A DNA stretch of 64,000 nt from Crickella sp963642455 (GTDB lineage Bacteria; Bacillota; Clostridia; Peptostreptococcales; Anaerovoracaceae), in the NCBI GenBank assembly GCA_963642455.1, contig CAVIGM010000002.1:3870-67869 (forward strand). Reading direction: 5' to 3'. Both the position numbers and the translations under genes were made by a program. The notes below the pieces were generated by a model. The model was not told the origin of the DNA. It searched no databases and saw nothing but the letters and a program-made list of their open reading frames with translations. Shown in pieces: positions 34,833 to 42,696 of the stretch; position 1 is the first letter of the stretch; each line of letters begins with the position of its first letter.

Positions 34833-35114
34833 TTACTTGCAAATCAGCTCAAGAGCCTTGGCAAGCTTGTCGTTGCTCTCACCGATTGCGCTAACCGCCT
34901 CGTGTAGAAGCTGGCCAGCTTCGCCGTCGAATTCATGTGCGAGCTCGTGGAGTTCCTCTGCGTGGTGCTGGTTATGTGTAAGCATATATTTCAAAAGCGC
35001 GAGAGCTTCCTCGTGTGATGAGAACGAAATTTCCTCGCCGTGTGTATGTGTGTGTGAATGCTCGTGGCTGTGAACAGTGCCGTCTGCGTGTGTATGCTCA
35101 TGTGAATGTGCCAT
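34833..35114 (-). CDS. Histidine-rich small protein, putative nickel storage/chaperone
   Basis: 93 aa. Ten histidines lie in the first 25 residues (MAHSHEHTHADGTVHSHEHS, then HTHTHG). The rest looks like a helical bundle (LALLKYMLTHNQHHAEELHE) with further histidines. No signal peptide is seen. His-rich stretches of this type bind Ni(II), Co(II) or Zn(II). It is cotranscribed with the CooT-CsoR gene 52 nt downstream and is read from a promoter that overlaps the promoter of the dehydratase-like operon. GGAG precedes the ATG. Metal preference is inferred from context only. Confidence 0.75.
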   Translation of the reverse strand: MAHSHEHTHADGTVHSHEHSHTHTHGEEISFSSHEEALALLKYMLTHNQHHAEELHELAHEFDGEAGQLLHEAVSAIGESNDKLAKALELICK

Positions 35115-35165
35115 ATCAGTTCTCCTATATATATATAAATATTAAGAAAAAATATAATTTATTTG

Positions 35166-35194
35166 AGTATACTTCATTGACACTTTTCTGACAA
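35166..35194 (-). promoter_or_regulatory. Predicted promoter of the His-rich/CooT-CsoR operon
   Basis: On the minus strand TTGTCA (35194-35189) and TATACT (35171-35166) are 17 bp apart. It physically overlaps the divergent promoter of the dehydratase-like operon, so both cannot be fully occupied at once. Confidence 0.6.
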
Positions 35195-35205
35195 GGAATT
35201 AAAAT
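35177..35205 (+). promoter_or_regulatory. Predicted promoter of dehydratase-like operon I
   Basis: TTGACA (35177-35182, perfect) and TAAAAT (35200-35205) are 17 bp apart. It interleaves with the minus-strand promoter at 35166-35194. Confidence 0.7.
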
Positions 35206-35222
35206 GAATTACAACTAGCACG

Positions 35223-35237
35223 TTACTACAAAAGTAA
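35223..35237. promoter_or_regulatory. Inverted repeat TTACT-N5-AGTAA, candidate operator
   Basis: TTACTACAAAAGTAA lies just downstream of the expected start of transcription of operon I. The TACT...AGTA half-sites recall those of RcnR boxes, but the central G-tract of known RcnR/CsoR operators is missing, so assignment to the CooT-CsoR repressor is speculative. Confidence 0.35.
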
Positions 35238-35278
35238 TAATTTAACAAAAAGAACAAGAGAGGATTAGGTGAGACTAT

Positions 35279-36475
35279 ATGCGTGATTTAAAACATCTAA
35301 TTTACTTCGAAGACCTTCTGCAAGAAGCTAACAACGAGCTGATCAGAAAGGCCAAGGAAGAGGATGGCAAGCTGTGTCTTGGTTACACATGCTATTTCAT
35401 GCCAGAGGTACTGCTCGACCTGCCAGGTTGCTTCTCTGTACGTCTACGTGCGCCTAAGTGCGTTTCCCCAGACATGGCTACATACTACATGTCAGGAAGA
35501 ACTTGTCACTATGGCCGAAGCTTGCTTGAGCGCGCACTCGAGGGAGGATTCAACTTCCTTGATGCACAGCTTGCAACGGAGACTTGCACAGTAACCTGCA
35601 GATTCCAAGAGCATCTTAGCCGCGTTGATGACATTATCAAGAATGTCAATTTCAAATGCGAATTCATGGACGTTCCATTCAAGAAGAATGAGAACAGCAT
35701 CGAACACTACGAGAAGCAACTTCAGCACCACGTGCTTGATTTCCTTAAGGAGAACTACGGTGTAGATACATCTGACGAGGCTATTCTTAAGGCAATCGAG
35801 GCACACAACGAGGTATGCAGACTCGTACAGGAGATTGGCGACTACAGAAAGCTCGACAATCCAACTATCACAGGTTATGAATTTGCAGTAATCGTACTCG
35901 CAACAATGGCATGCCCTAAGTATCTTATCATCGACAAGCTGAGAGAAACAGCTGAAGAGTTGAAGACAAGAGAGCCTGACGATAAGCCAAATTATCGAGT
36001 TAAGGTATTGGTAGCTGGTTCAGAGAACGATGACCCTGAATTCATTAAGCTCATCGAGAGCTGCGGAGCGCTCGTAGTAGCAGACAGATACTGCTATGGC
36101 GCAGTTGAGGCAAGAGAGCCTATCGAAATCAAAGAAGGCGAGACACCTCTTAGAGCAATTGCCCGTCATTACCTTTTGACAAGCAACTGCACAAGATTCA
36201 TGGAGCAGGGCGAGATGCGCAGAAGAAAGAAATTCATCGCAGACCTTGCAGGCGAATACAAGGCAGACGGAATTATCATAATTTCCAACAAATTCTGCGA
36301 GTACTGGAGCTACGAGAGAACTATAGATTCCATCGTTCTCCCAAGAGACTACGGATATCCTGTATGCTCAATCGAGAAGGAATATATCAACTCAGCTTCA
36401 GGACAGCTTAGAACAAGATTCCAGGCATTCGTTGAGAGCGTAGAACTTAAGAAGATTCAGGAGGCCAATAAATGA
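35279..36475 (+). CDS. 2-hydroxyacyl-CoA dehydratase-family (HGD-D) small subunit, module I
   Basis: 398 aa, PF06050-type (HgdB/BcrC-like). The N-terminal GYTCYFMPEVLLDLPGCFSV corresponds to the CxxxPEEL region of the family, and the C-terminal SGQLRTRFQAFVES motif is typical. Cysteines 33, 38, 51, 76 and 103 are shared with its paralogue at 41506-42696; C61 and C107 are not. The family binds [4Fe-4S] or double-cubane clusters and uses electrons delivered by an ATP-driven activator. The substrate is unknown. It overlaps the larger subunit gene by 4 nt (ATGA). Confidence 0.85.
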   Translation: MRDLKHLIYFEDLLQEANNELIRKAKEEDGKLCLGYTCYFMPEVLLDLPGCFSVRLRAPKCVSPDMATYYMSGRTCHYGRSLLERALEGGFNFLDAQLATETCTVTCRFQEHLSRVDDIIKNVNFKCEFMDVPFKKNENSIEHYEKQLQHHVLDFLKENYGVDTSDEAILKAIEAHNEVCRLVQEIGDYRKLDNPTITGYEFAVIVLATMACPKYLIIDKLRETAEELKTREPDDKPNYRVKVLVAGSENDDPEFIKLIESCGALVVADRYCYGAVEAREPIEIKEGETPLRAIARHYLLTSNCTRFMEQGEMRRRKKFIADLAGEYKADGIIIISNKFCEYWSYERTIDSIVLPRDYGYPVCSIEKEYINSASGQLRTRFQAFVESVELKKIQEANK

Positions 36476-38103
36476 AAAAGTTTAACATAAAGAAGCTTAA
36501 GAGCCTCGATTATAAGAAGCTCGCGAAGGATTTCGTATATGGCAAGCCTGATGGTGAGCGCAGACTCGGCGATCTGTACATGGACAAGACAGGTCTTTAC
36601 AAGCACAGAGAGTGGCGTGGTATCAAGGACACCATGTACTATTTCAATATGATTTGGCTGTACAACTACGGCAATATGGTTAAGGATATTATTGATATCG
36701 GCGGCCCAAAGGGCGTTGTTCAGGTTGTAAAAGGTATATGGAGATATAGATGGATGGGACAGTCCTATCTGCCTGTACTTCACTGGTTCGATAGAGGCCT
36801 TGAAGGAATGAGAGGCGAGACACTTAGAGCATCCGCATGGCATTACAGAGGAATGGTTAATGCAACTATTACTCAGTTCACAGAAATGTTCATGGCTGAC
36901 CAGTACACCGGCGGAGATAAGAAGCTCTACGACAAGACTATAGCTCATGACGAGACCGTATGGGGCGGAGTTTTCTATCCTTACAAAGATCAGATGGAAA
37001 ATATTCCTCTGCAGATGATTCCATACTTCGTAACTGTACACGTTAACAACCATACAGTACTTAACTACATCGACGCTGTACAGTCTATCGGTCTTCCTGG
37101 CGACCCATGTCCAATGTGCCAGGCAGAATCAGGACTTTTCGTACTCGACGATGTTCCAGATTACTTCCCTGCAATGGTAACAACTAACGAGGCTTGCGAC
37201 GGCTCAGTTGCAACTTCAGTTATTCAGGACTGGATGATCAACAAGCCACTTTACGCTATGCCACAGCCAATGCAGTTCGACGATCCGCTGGTTCAGGAGC
37301 ACTGCGCTAGAGAAATCGAAGGAGCTTGGAAATTTACAGAAGAGCAGATGGGCGTTAAGTTCAACTGGGATGAGCTTGTAAAGAATCTCAAGGAGCAGAA
37401 CGAACTTCAGGAGTTCGAGTGGGAGAAGTGGGACGTTGCAGCTAACACTAACAACTATCCTATCAACGGCGTTGCTCAGGCTCTTTACAGAATTTTCCAG
37501 TCTCAGTACGGCAACAGACCTATTTGGCACGAGATTGACGGAAGAGTTAGAAAGATCATGGAAAAGTGCGTTGAGGAGAAGATCAACACACTGCCTATGA
37601 CAAGACACAGAGTTATCGCTTGGTCATGCGCACCTCTCTATTATTCCAACTGGTGTACATGGGCTTACAACTGCTGGGGTCTCAACTGCATAATCAATAT
37701 GGACTCACTGATGTTCGACATGACTATCAGAACAGATACGAAAGAGCACGTTCTGATGGATATGGCAAGATATCATGAATGGGCTCCAATGAGAAGAATG
37801 GCAGTTGGTGGAATGCACCACATCTTCGAACTCTGGGAGAACATGGAGAAATTCAACTGCGATATGGTTATGATGTATGACCAGCTGCAGTGCAAGGGAA
37901 TGCAGGGAGTACACGGACTCTTCGAGGATGAGTTCAGAGCTCGTAACATCCATGCAATTTGGATGCCACACGCATTACCTGATAAGAGAGTAATTTCAAG
38001 AAGTGAGATCAGACAGATCGTTAACGACTACATGTTCACAGTTATGGGCGAGGAGCCAATCGATCCATCACTTATAGACTTTGATGACAGCGAGAGCTGG
38101 TAG
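36472..38103 (+). CDS. 2-hydroxyacyl-CoA dehydratase-family (HGD-D) large subunit, module I
   Basis: 543 aa, longer than usual HgdA/BcrB subunits (~430-480) because of an N-terminal extension with the REWRGIKDT motif shared with the paralogue at 42696. Candidate cluster cysteines: C213 and C216 (GDPCPMC), C242 (ACDGS), C386, C395, C401 and C406 (WSCAPLYYSNWCTWAYNC and LNC). The C-terminal segment (MPHALPDKRVISRSEIRQ) resembles the family R-containing end. It forms the likely heterodimer with the preceding protein. No activator is encoded in this operon; the activator at 44533 may serve both pairs. Confidence 0.8.
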   Translation: MKKFNIKKLKSLDYKKLAKDFVYGKPDGERRLGDLYMDKTGLYKHREWRGIKDTMYYFNMIWLYNYGNMVKDIIDIGGPKGVVQVVKGIWRYRWMGQSYLPVLHWFDRGLEGMRGETLRASAWHYRGMVNATITQFTEMFMADQYTGGDKKLYDKTIAHDETVWGGVFYPYKDQMENIPLQMIPYFVTVHVNNHTVLNYIDAVQSIGLPGDPCPMCQAESGLFVLDDVPDYFPAMVTTNEACDGSVATSVIQDWMINKPLYAMPQPMQFDDPLVQEHCAREIEGAWKFTEEQMGVKFNWDELVKNLKEQNELQEFEWEKWDVAANTNNYPINGVAQALYRIFQSQYGNRPIWHEIDGRVRKIMEKCVEEKINTLPMTRHRVIAWSCAPLYYSNWCTWAYNCWGLNCIINMDSLMFDMTIRTDTKEHVLMDMARYHEWAPMRRMAVGGMHHIFELWENMEKFNCDMVMMYDQLQCKGMQGVHGLFEDEFRARNIHAIWMPHALPDKRVISRSEIRQIVNDYMFTVMGEEPIDPSLIDFDDSESW

Positions 38104-38118
38104 AAACAGGAGGACATT

Positions 38119-38325
38119 ATGAACAAGATCGCAAAGAGAGCATTGAAGCTTGTCGGCGGAGCTGCTGCAGCATACGCAGGACTTTTCGTTGTCTTCTATT
38201 TCGACCTCGACGGAAAGCTGCTTTTCAATGTTGTTGAGCCACTGCTCTGCAAGCACTATGACAACATCGAAAGAAGAGATCCACTGAGCCGTCCATACGA
38301 CGTTGTTGACGGAGAGCATCTCTAA
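38119..38325 (+). CDS. Small single-span membrane protein of module I
   Basis: 68 aa: basic N-terminus (MNKIAKRALKLVGG), one hydrophobic segment (AAAAYAGLFVVFYF), then DLDGKLLFNVVEPLL and a charged C-terminus. It resembles the 57-aa protein at 45345-45518 (NLDQKLL, similar spacing and ...RRD/RKKED end). Both follow a dehydratase-like subunit pair, so they are probably paralogous partners. AGGAGG 8 nt upstream of the ATG. I recognise no named family; a membrane anchor for the complex is only a guess. Confidence 0.75.
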   Translation: MNKIAKRALKLVGGAAAAYAGLFVVFYFDLDGKLLFNVVEPLLCKHYDNIERRDPLSRPYDVVDGEHL

Positions 38326-38358
38326 ATTAAAGCAAGATGAAATCTAAGTAGAATTGCA

Positions 38359-38402
38359 AAAGAGTTCCCGCCTTGGCGCATAGCCTGTCGGGAGCTCTTT
38401 TC
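38359..38402 (+). terminator. Terminator of operon I
   Basis: AAAAGAGTTCCCG pairs with CGGGAGCTCTTTT (one mismatch in 13) around an 18-nt loop, ending in a T-rich run (TTTTCTGTT). Confidence 0.85.
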
Positions 38403-38403
38403 T

Positions 38404-38475
38404 GTTGGCGGCTCTGTTGGCGTCTCCGTTGGCGTCACCGGTGGCGCCTCCGCTGGCATTTCGGTTGGCGGGCCA
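38404..38475 (+). repeat. Six degenerate 12-bp tandem repeats
   Basis: Six 12-bp units of the type (T/C)GTTGGCG(T/G)CTC follow one another exactly (TGTTGGCGGCTC, TGTTGGCGTCTC, CGTTGGCGTCAC, CGGTGGCGCCTC and so on). They lie between the terminator of operon I and the htpG promoter. Confidence 0.85.
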
Positions 38476-38479
38476 ATGT

Positions 38480-38508
38480 TGACAAGGCGTCGGCAGGTCG
38501 TTATAATT
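38480..38508 (+). promoter_or_regulatory. Consensus sigma-A promoter of htpG
   Basis: TTGACA (38480-38485) and TATAAT (38503-38508), both perfect, with a 17-bp spacer. No CIRCE or CtsR-type repeat was seen next to it. Confidence 0.85.
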
Positions 38509-38533
38509 TACAATTTGAAAGGAAGAAATAAAT

Positions 38534-40441
38534 ATGAAGAAGAAATTCAAAGCAGAATCCCAGCGACTGCTGGACTTAATGATTAACTCAATTTACACGC
38601 ACAAGGAGATTTTCCTGCGCGAGATTATTTCTAACGCATCTGACGCAATCGACAAGCTGAGATATATTGCCCTGACAGAGGACAGAGACATCAATATCAA
38701 CGGCTTCGAGATCGTGATTACTCTCGACAAGGAGAATCGCACACTCACAGTCAGCGATAACGGAATCGGCATGAGCGAAGAGGAGCTCGAACGAAACCTT
38801 GGAACCATAGCCTTCAGCGGAAGCGGCAAATTCGCCGAAGAGCTCGAGAAGAAGGGCGAGCTGGCGAATGGAGCTAACGACAATGAAGAGGCTATCGACA
38901 TTATCGGTCAGTTCGGTGTGGGCTTCTATAGCGCCTTTATGGTTGCCGACAAGGTAACGGTCGTTTCAAAAAAATACGGCGAGGATGTCGCACATCAGTG
39001 GGAATCCGAGGGCGCAAGCGGTTTTGCGATTAGCGAATGCGAGAAGGAGTCTGTCGGAACAGATATCATAATGCATATCAAGGAAGACGGCGAAGTCGAG
39101 GACGAATACAGCAAATACCTCAGAGAATATACAATCTACAAGCTTGTTAAGAAATATTCTGACTATATTCGCTTCCCAATCAAGATGCTTATGCCTCATC
39201 CATATCTCAAAGAGGGCTGCGACCCGGAGAATCCGGAATACGAAGAGAAGTTCGAATATGAGGTATTCAACTCCATGGTTCCTCTTTGGCAAAGACGCAA
39301 AGGAGATGTTACAGAAGAAGAATATAATGAGTTCTACAAGTCACAGTTCGGCGACGACCTTGATCCGATGAGCACAATCACGGCAAGAGTCGAGGGCCTT
39401 GTAAGCTATGACACTTTGCTATACATCCCACAGAAGCTTCCTAACAAATACTATTCCGACGATTACGAGGGCGGCTTGCAGCTGTACAGCTCCGGCGTTC
39501 TGATTATGGAGAAATGCAAGGATCTTCTGCCGGACTATTTCAATTTCGTGCGTGGCGTGGTTGATTCGCCGGATCTCTCTCTTAATATTTCAAGAGAAAT
39601 GCTGCAGCACGACAGACAGCTCAAGCTTATCGCGGCTAATCTCGAGAAGAAGATCAGAAGCGAGCTTGAGAATTTGATGAAGAATGATAGAGAGAAATAC
39701 GAGGAATTCTGGAAGAGCTTCGGCAGACAGCTTAAGCTCTGCGCACTCGACGACTATGGTGCGAAGAAAGAAGAACTTCAGGACTTCCTGCTTTTCTATT
39801 CATCAACACAGAAGGGCCTTGTCAGCCTCGCAGAATACGTGGACAGAATGAAAGACGACCAAGAGTATATCTACTATGCGGCTGGCGATAGCATCGACGG
39901 AATCGACAGAATGCCACAGAACGAAATACTCAAGGAGAGAAATATCGAGATTCTGTATTTTACGGACAACACAGACGAATTCATTTCCGATATGTTCCGC
40001 AAATACAAGGATAAGAAGTTCATGTCCGTTATCGACGGAGATTTCGACCTCGGAGACAAGAAAGACGAAAGAGTTGACGAGATTTTCAAGGACACATTCG
40101 AGTTCATTAAGGAGGCGCTCGGAGACAAGGTCGATGTGGTTAAGGCCTCAACCAAGCTGAAGTCGCACCCTGTATGCCTTTCAAGCGGCGATGGAGTAAG
40201 CTTCGAGATGGAGAAATATTTCACCGCGGTTAATCCTGAGATGGGCGTTAAGGCTAAGCGAATTCTCGAGTTCAACCCTGACCATCCAGCTTTCCTTGCC
40301 ATTGAGAAGGAAAGAACGGCGGATAACGAGCAGAGGGCAAAGGATATCTGCGAGATTCTATACAATCAGGCTCTGATGATTGCGGGGCTTCCGATTGAGA
40401 ATCCGTCGGATTACACGGACCTCATCTGCAAATTCTTCTAA
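38534..40441 (+). CDS. htpG: Molecular chaperone HtpG (Hsp90)
   Basis: 635 aa. GHKL ATPase motifs: LREIISNASDAIDKLR, DNGIGMS, GTIAFSGSGKF and IGQFGVGFYSAFMVADKV, followed by the middle domain (YIPQKLPN, LNISREMLQHDRQLK) and a C-terminal dimer domain. It is an ATP-dependent chaperone. It has its own consensus promoter and terminator, so it is a separate unit that lies between two modules of the dehydratase-like system; a functional link is possible but unproven. Confidence 0.96.
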   Translation: MKKKFKAESQRLLDLMINSIYTHKEIFLREIISNASDAIDKLRYIALTEDRDININGFEIVITLDKENRTLTVSDNGIGMSEEELERNLGTIAFSGSGKFAEELEKKGELANGANDNEEAIDIIGQFGVGFYSAFMVADKVTVVSKKYGEDVAHQWESEGASGFAISECEKESVGTDIIMHIKEDGEVEDEYSKYLREYTIYKLVKKYSDYIRFPIKMLMPHPYLKEGCDPENPEYEEKFEYEVFNSMVPLWQRRKGDVTEEEYNEFYKSQFGDDLDPMSTITARVEGLVSYDTLLYIPQKLPNKYYSDDYEGGLQLYSSGVLIMEKCKDLLPDYFNFVRGVVDSPDLSLNISREMLQHDRQLKLIAANLEKKIRSELENLMKNDREKYEEFWKSFGRQLKLCALDDYGAKKEELQDFLLFYSSTQKGLVSLAEYVDRMKDDQEYIYYAAGDSIDGIDRMPQNEILKERNIEILYFTDNTDEFISDMFRKYKDKKFMSVIDGDFDLGDKKDERVDEIFKDTFEFIKEALGDKVDVVKASTKLKSHPVCLSSGDGVSFEMEKYFTAVNPEMGVKAKRILEFNPDHPAFLAIEKERTADNEQRAKDICEILYNQALMIAGLPIENPSDYTDLICKFF

Positions 40442-40466
40442 AGCAAAATCGTCATATAGAAATAAT

Positions 40467-40510
40467 AAAAAAAGAGCGTGCTAAATAAGTATAGAAGCAG
40501 GCTCTTTTTT
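40467..40510 (+). terminator. Terminator after htpG
   Basis: A-run plus GAGC (40467-40477) pairs with GCTCTTTTTT (40501-40510) around a 23-nt loop; the T-run forms the 3' arm. Confidence 0.75.
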
Positions 40511-40698
40511 CGTATGCCGTTATATTTGCTTTTTCTATTTCTTTTCTTAGCTTTTTCGCTTCTTTTTGTTGTAAATTTATCAATCTTTTGTTAAAGTATA
40601 GATTGAACGAAACTCGAAAGAGAATTGCGAGCAAAGCGACGCGAAATAGCCGCTGCTTGCAATGAAAGGAAAGTTTTTCGAAGGGAGAAACGGGTATA

Positions 40699-41463
40699 AT
40701 GGCAAGAGATACGAAGATTCTCGCAGTTGCTGGAAAAGGTGGAGTTGGAAAGACATCTATCTCAAGTGCTTTTGTAAGACTTGTCGCAGAGGCACACAAG
40801 GACGCAAGAATCCTGGCAATCGACGCTGACCCTGCAATCGGACTTTCGACAGCTCTCGGTGTTGAGCCTAACGAAACGCTCGATGATATTCGCAAGAAGA
40901 TCGTAGCAAGCGTGGAGAGCGGAGCACCGAAGGAAGCAATCGAAATCCTCGGAGAAGCAAGATACAGGATTTTTGACACGATGATAGAGAAGAACAGATT
41001 CTCTTTTCTTGCAATCGGAAGACCGGAAAGTGCGGGCTGCTACTGCAAGGTTAATGCCTACCTCAAAGAGGTAATAAGCCTTCTGGCAGACGAGTTCGAT
41101 TATGTAATCATTGACGGAGAAGCAGGAATCGAACAGATTAACAGGCGTGTTATGGAGAAGGTCACACATCTTTTCCTGATAACGGACCCAAGCCGCAAGG
41201 GTACGCAGGTAATCGACACTATCAAGAAAGTCGCAGACGAGCTCGTAATGTACGACAAATGCGGCGCGATAGTAAACAGAGTCCCTAACGAGGAAGCAAT
41301 TCCTTATATCAAGATCGAAACAGCGGAGGTGCTCGCTTATATTCCCGATGACAGAGAGCATGCCGACAACGACATTAAAGGACTTAGCATCTTTGACTTG
41401 CCAGAAGATGCACCAGTCATCAAGGGCGCAAGAGAAGCTCTTACGAAGATGGCGATTATTTAA
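40699..41463 (+). CDS. CooC-like ATPase (nickel insertion / CO dehydrogenase maturation factor family)
   Basis: 254 aa, MinD/ParA-type P-loop ATPase. The deviant Walker A is GKGGVGKT (12-19), followed by AIDADPAIGLS, and a CxC motif at C114 and C116 (ESAGCYC) sits where CooC carries its metal-binding cysteine pair; DYVIIDGEAGIEQ and ITDPSRKGTQVID are typical of CooC. CooC loads nickel into CO dehydrogenase, and AcsF does so for acetyl-CoA synthase. Neither target is in this window, so the client is probably one of the cluster's own proteins. It heads operon II, 42 nt before the dehydratase-like genes. An imperfect inverted repeat TCAATCT...AGATTGA (40580-40606) lies upstream. Confidence 0.85.
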   Translation: MARDTKILAVAGKGGVGKTSISSAFVRLVAEAHKDARILAIDADPAIGLSTALGVEPNETLDDIRKKIVASVESGAPKEAIEILGEARYRIFDTMIEKNRFSFLAIGRPESAGCYCKVNAYLKEVISLLADEFDYVIIDGEAGIEQINRRVMEKVTHLFLITDPSRKGTQVIDTIKKVADELVMYDKCGAIVNRVPNEEAIPYIKIETAEVLAYIPDDREHADNDIKGLSIFDLPEDAPVIKGAREALTKMAII

Positions 41464-41505
41464 TTATTTTAGAAAAGAAGAACAAGTGAAAGGAGGAGTA
41501 CAAAG

Positions 41506-42696
41506 TTGAAAGATTTGAAGCATTTAATCTATTTCGAGAATCTTTTGGACAATGCGGACAACGAGCTTGTTGAGCAGGCGAAGGCAGAAGGCCAACTATG
41601 CATGGGCTATACTTGTTTCCATATTCCAGAAGTTCTTCTCAACCTGGACAATTGCTTCTCAGTTAGATTGCGTGCACCAAGAACAGGTTCAATCGACATA
41701 GCTACATATTATATGTCGAACTATACTTGCGAGTATGCGCGTGCTCTGGTTGAAAGAGGAATTGAAGGAGGTTTCAACTTCCTTGACGGCCTCGCAGGCG
41801 TAGATGCATGTTCAATGATGAACAGATTCTACGAGCACTTCGAGATTCTCAAGATGAACGAGAAGCCAAATTTCTTCGTAACTCATTGCGATATGCCGTA
41901 CAAGACAGCTGACTACTCAGTAAAACACTATCAGAAGCAGATGCAGGTTCGTCTGCTCGAAGTTATGAACAAGAACTACGGTGTAGATATTTCTGATGAG
42001 GCCATCAGAAAAGCCGTAGCTGAACACAACGAGGTATGCAAGATTATCAGCGAGATCTCCGAGATGAGAAAGGCTGACAATCCAGTAATCACAGGATATG
42101 AATTCCACATTCTCAACCTCGTTAGCTACACTTGCCCTAAGGCAAAGATTCTGCCTTATCTCAAGGAGACTCTTGAAGAGCTCAAGAAGAGAAAGCCAGA
42201 TCCTAAGCCTGCATACAGAGCAAGAGTTGCTGTTATAGGAAGTGAGATTGACGACCCAGAATTCACAAAGATGATTGAGGAGGCAGGAGCTCTTGTTGTT
42301 GCAGACCGTTACTGCTTCGGTTCAATTCCTGGCAGAGAGGTAATCGAACTTACAGACGATGAGCCTGCACTTGACCAGATTTGCCGTCACTACATGAACG
42401 TAGCTGAATGTGCTCGTTACATCGAGGACAAGAAAGTTTTCCAGAGAAGAGAGACCGCAGACAGAATCGCTAGAGAATTCAACGCAGACGGAATCATTTA
42501 TGAGCAGATGAAATACTGCGATTTCTGGGGCTTCGAAAGAGCGCTTGTCAGCCATATCATGACTGAGGAATACGGATGGCCAGTTCTGTCAATCGACAGA
42601 CTGTACAATGCTAAGGGCTCCGGTCAGCTTAGAACAAGATTCCAGGCCTTTGTAGAATCTCTTGAAATTAAGAGAATTCAGAAGGGAGGCAAATAA
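41506..42696 (+). CDS. 2-hydroxyacyl-CoA dehydratase-family (HGD-D) small subunit, module II
   Basis: 396 aa from a TTG start with AGGAGG 9 nt upstream. Clearly paralogous to 35279-36475 (KDLKHLIYFENLL start, GYTCFHIPEVLL, SGQLRTRFQAFVES end). Conserved cysteines 32, 37, 50, 75 and 102 remain, but the module I cysteines C61 and C107 are replaced by T60 and N106. This implies that the two modules bind slightly different clusters or do different chemistry. It overlaps the next gene by 1 nt (TAATG). Confidence 0.85.
   Translation: MKDLKHLIYFENLLDNADNELVEQAKAEGQLCMGYTCFHIPEVLLNLDNCFSVRLRAPRTGSIDIATYYMSNYTCEYARALVERGIEGGFNFLDGLAGVDACSMMNRFYEHFEILKMNEKPNFFVTHCDMPYKTADYSVKHYQKQMQVRLLEVMNKNYGVDISDEAIRKAVAEHNEVCKIISEISEMRKADNPVITGYEFHILNLVSYTCPKAKILPYLKETLEELKKRKPDPKPAYRARVAVIGSEIDDPEFTKMIEEAGALVVADRYCFGSIPGREVIELTDDEPALDQICRHYMNVAECARYIEDKKVFQRRETADRIAREFNADGIIYEQMKYCDFWGFERALVSHIMTEEYGWPVLSIDRLYNAKGSGQLRTRFQAFVESLEIKRIQKGGK

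Noticed and set aside
38344..38550. 68-codon minus-strand open frame over the 12-bp repeats
   Set aside because: Its repetitive sequence (ANGDANRAANRK) comes from the tandem repeats, and it overlaps the htpG promoter and terminator.
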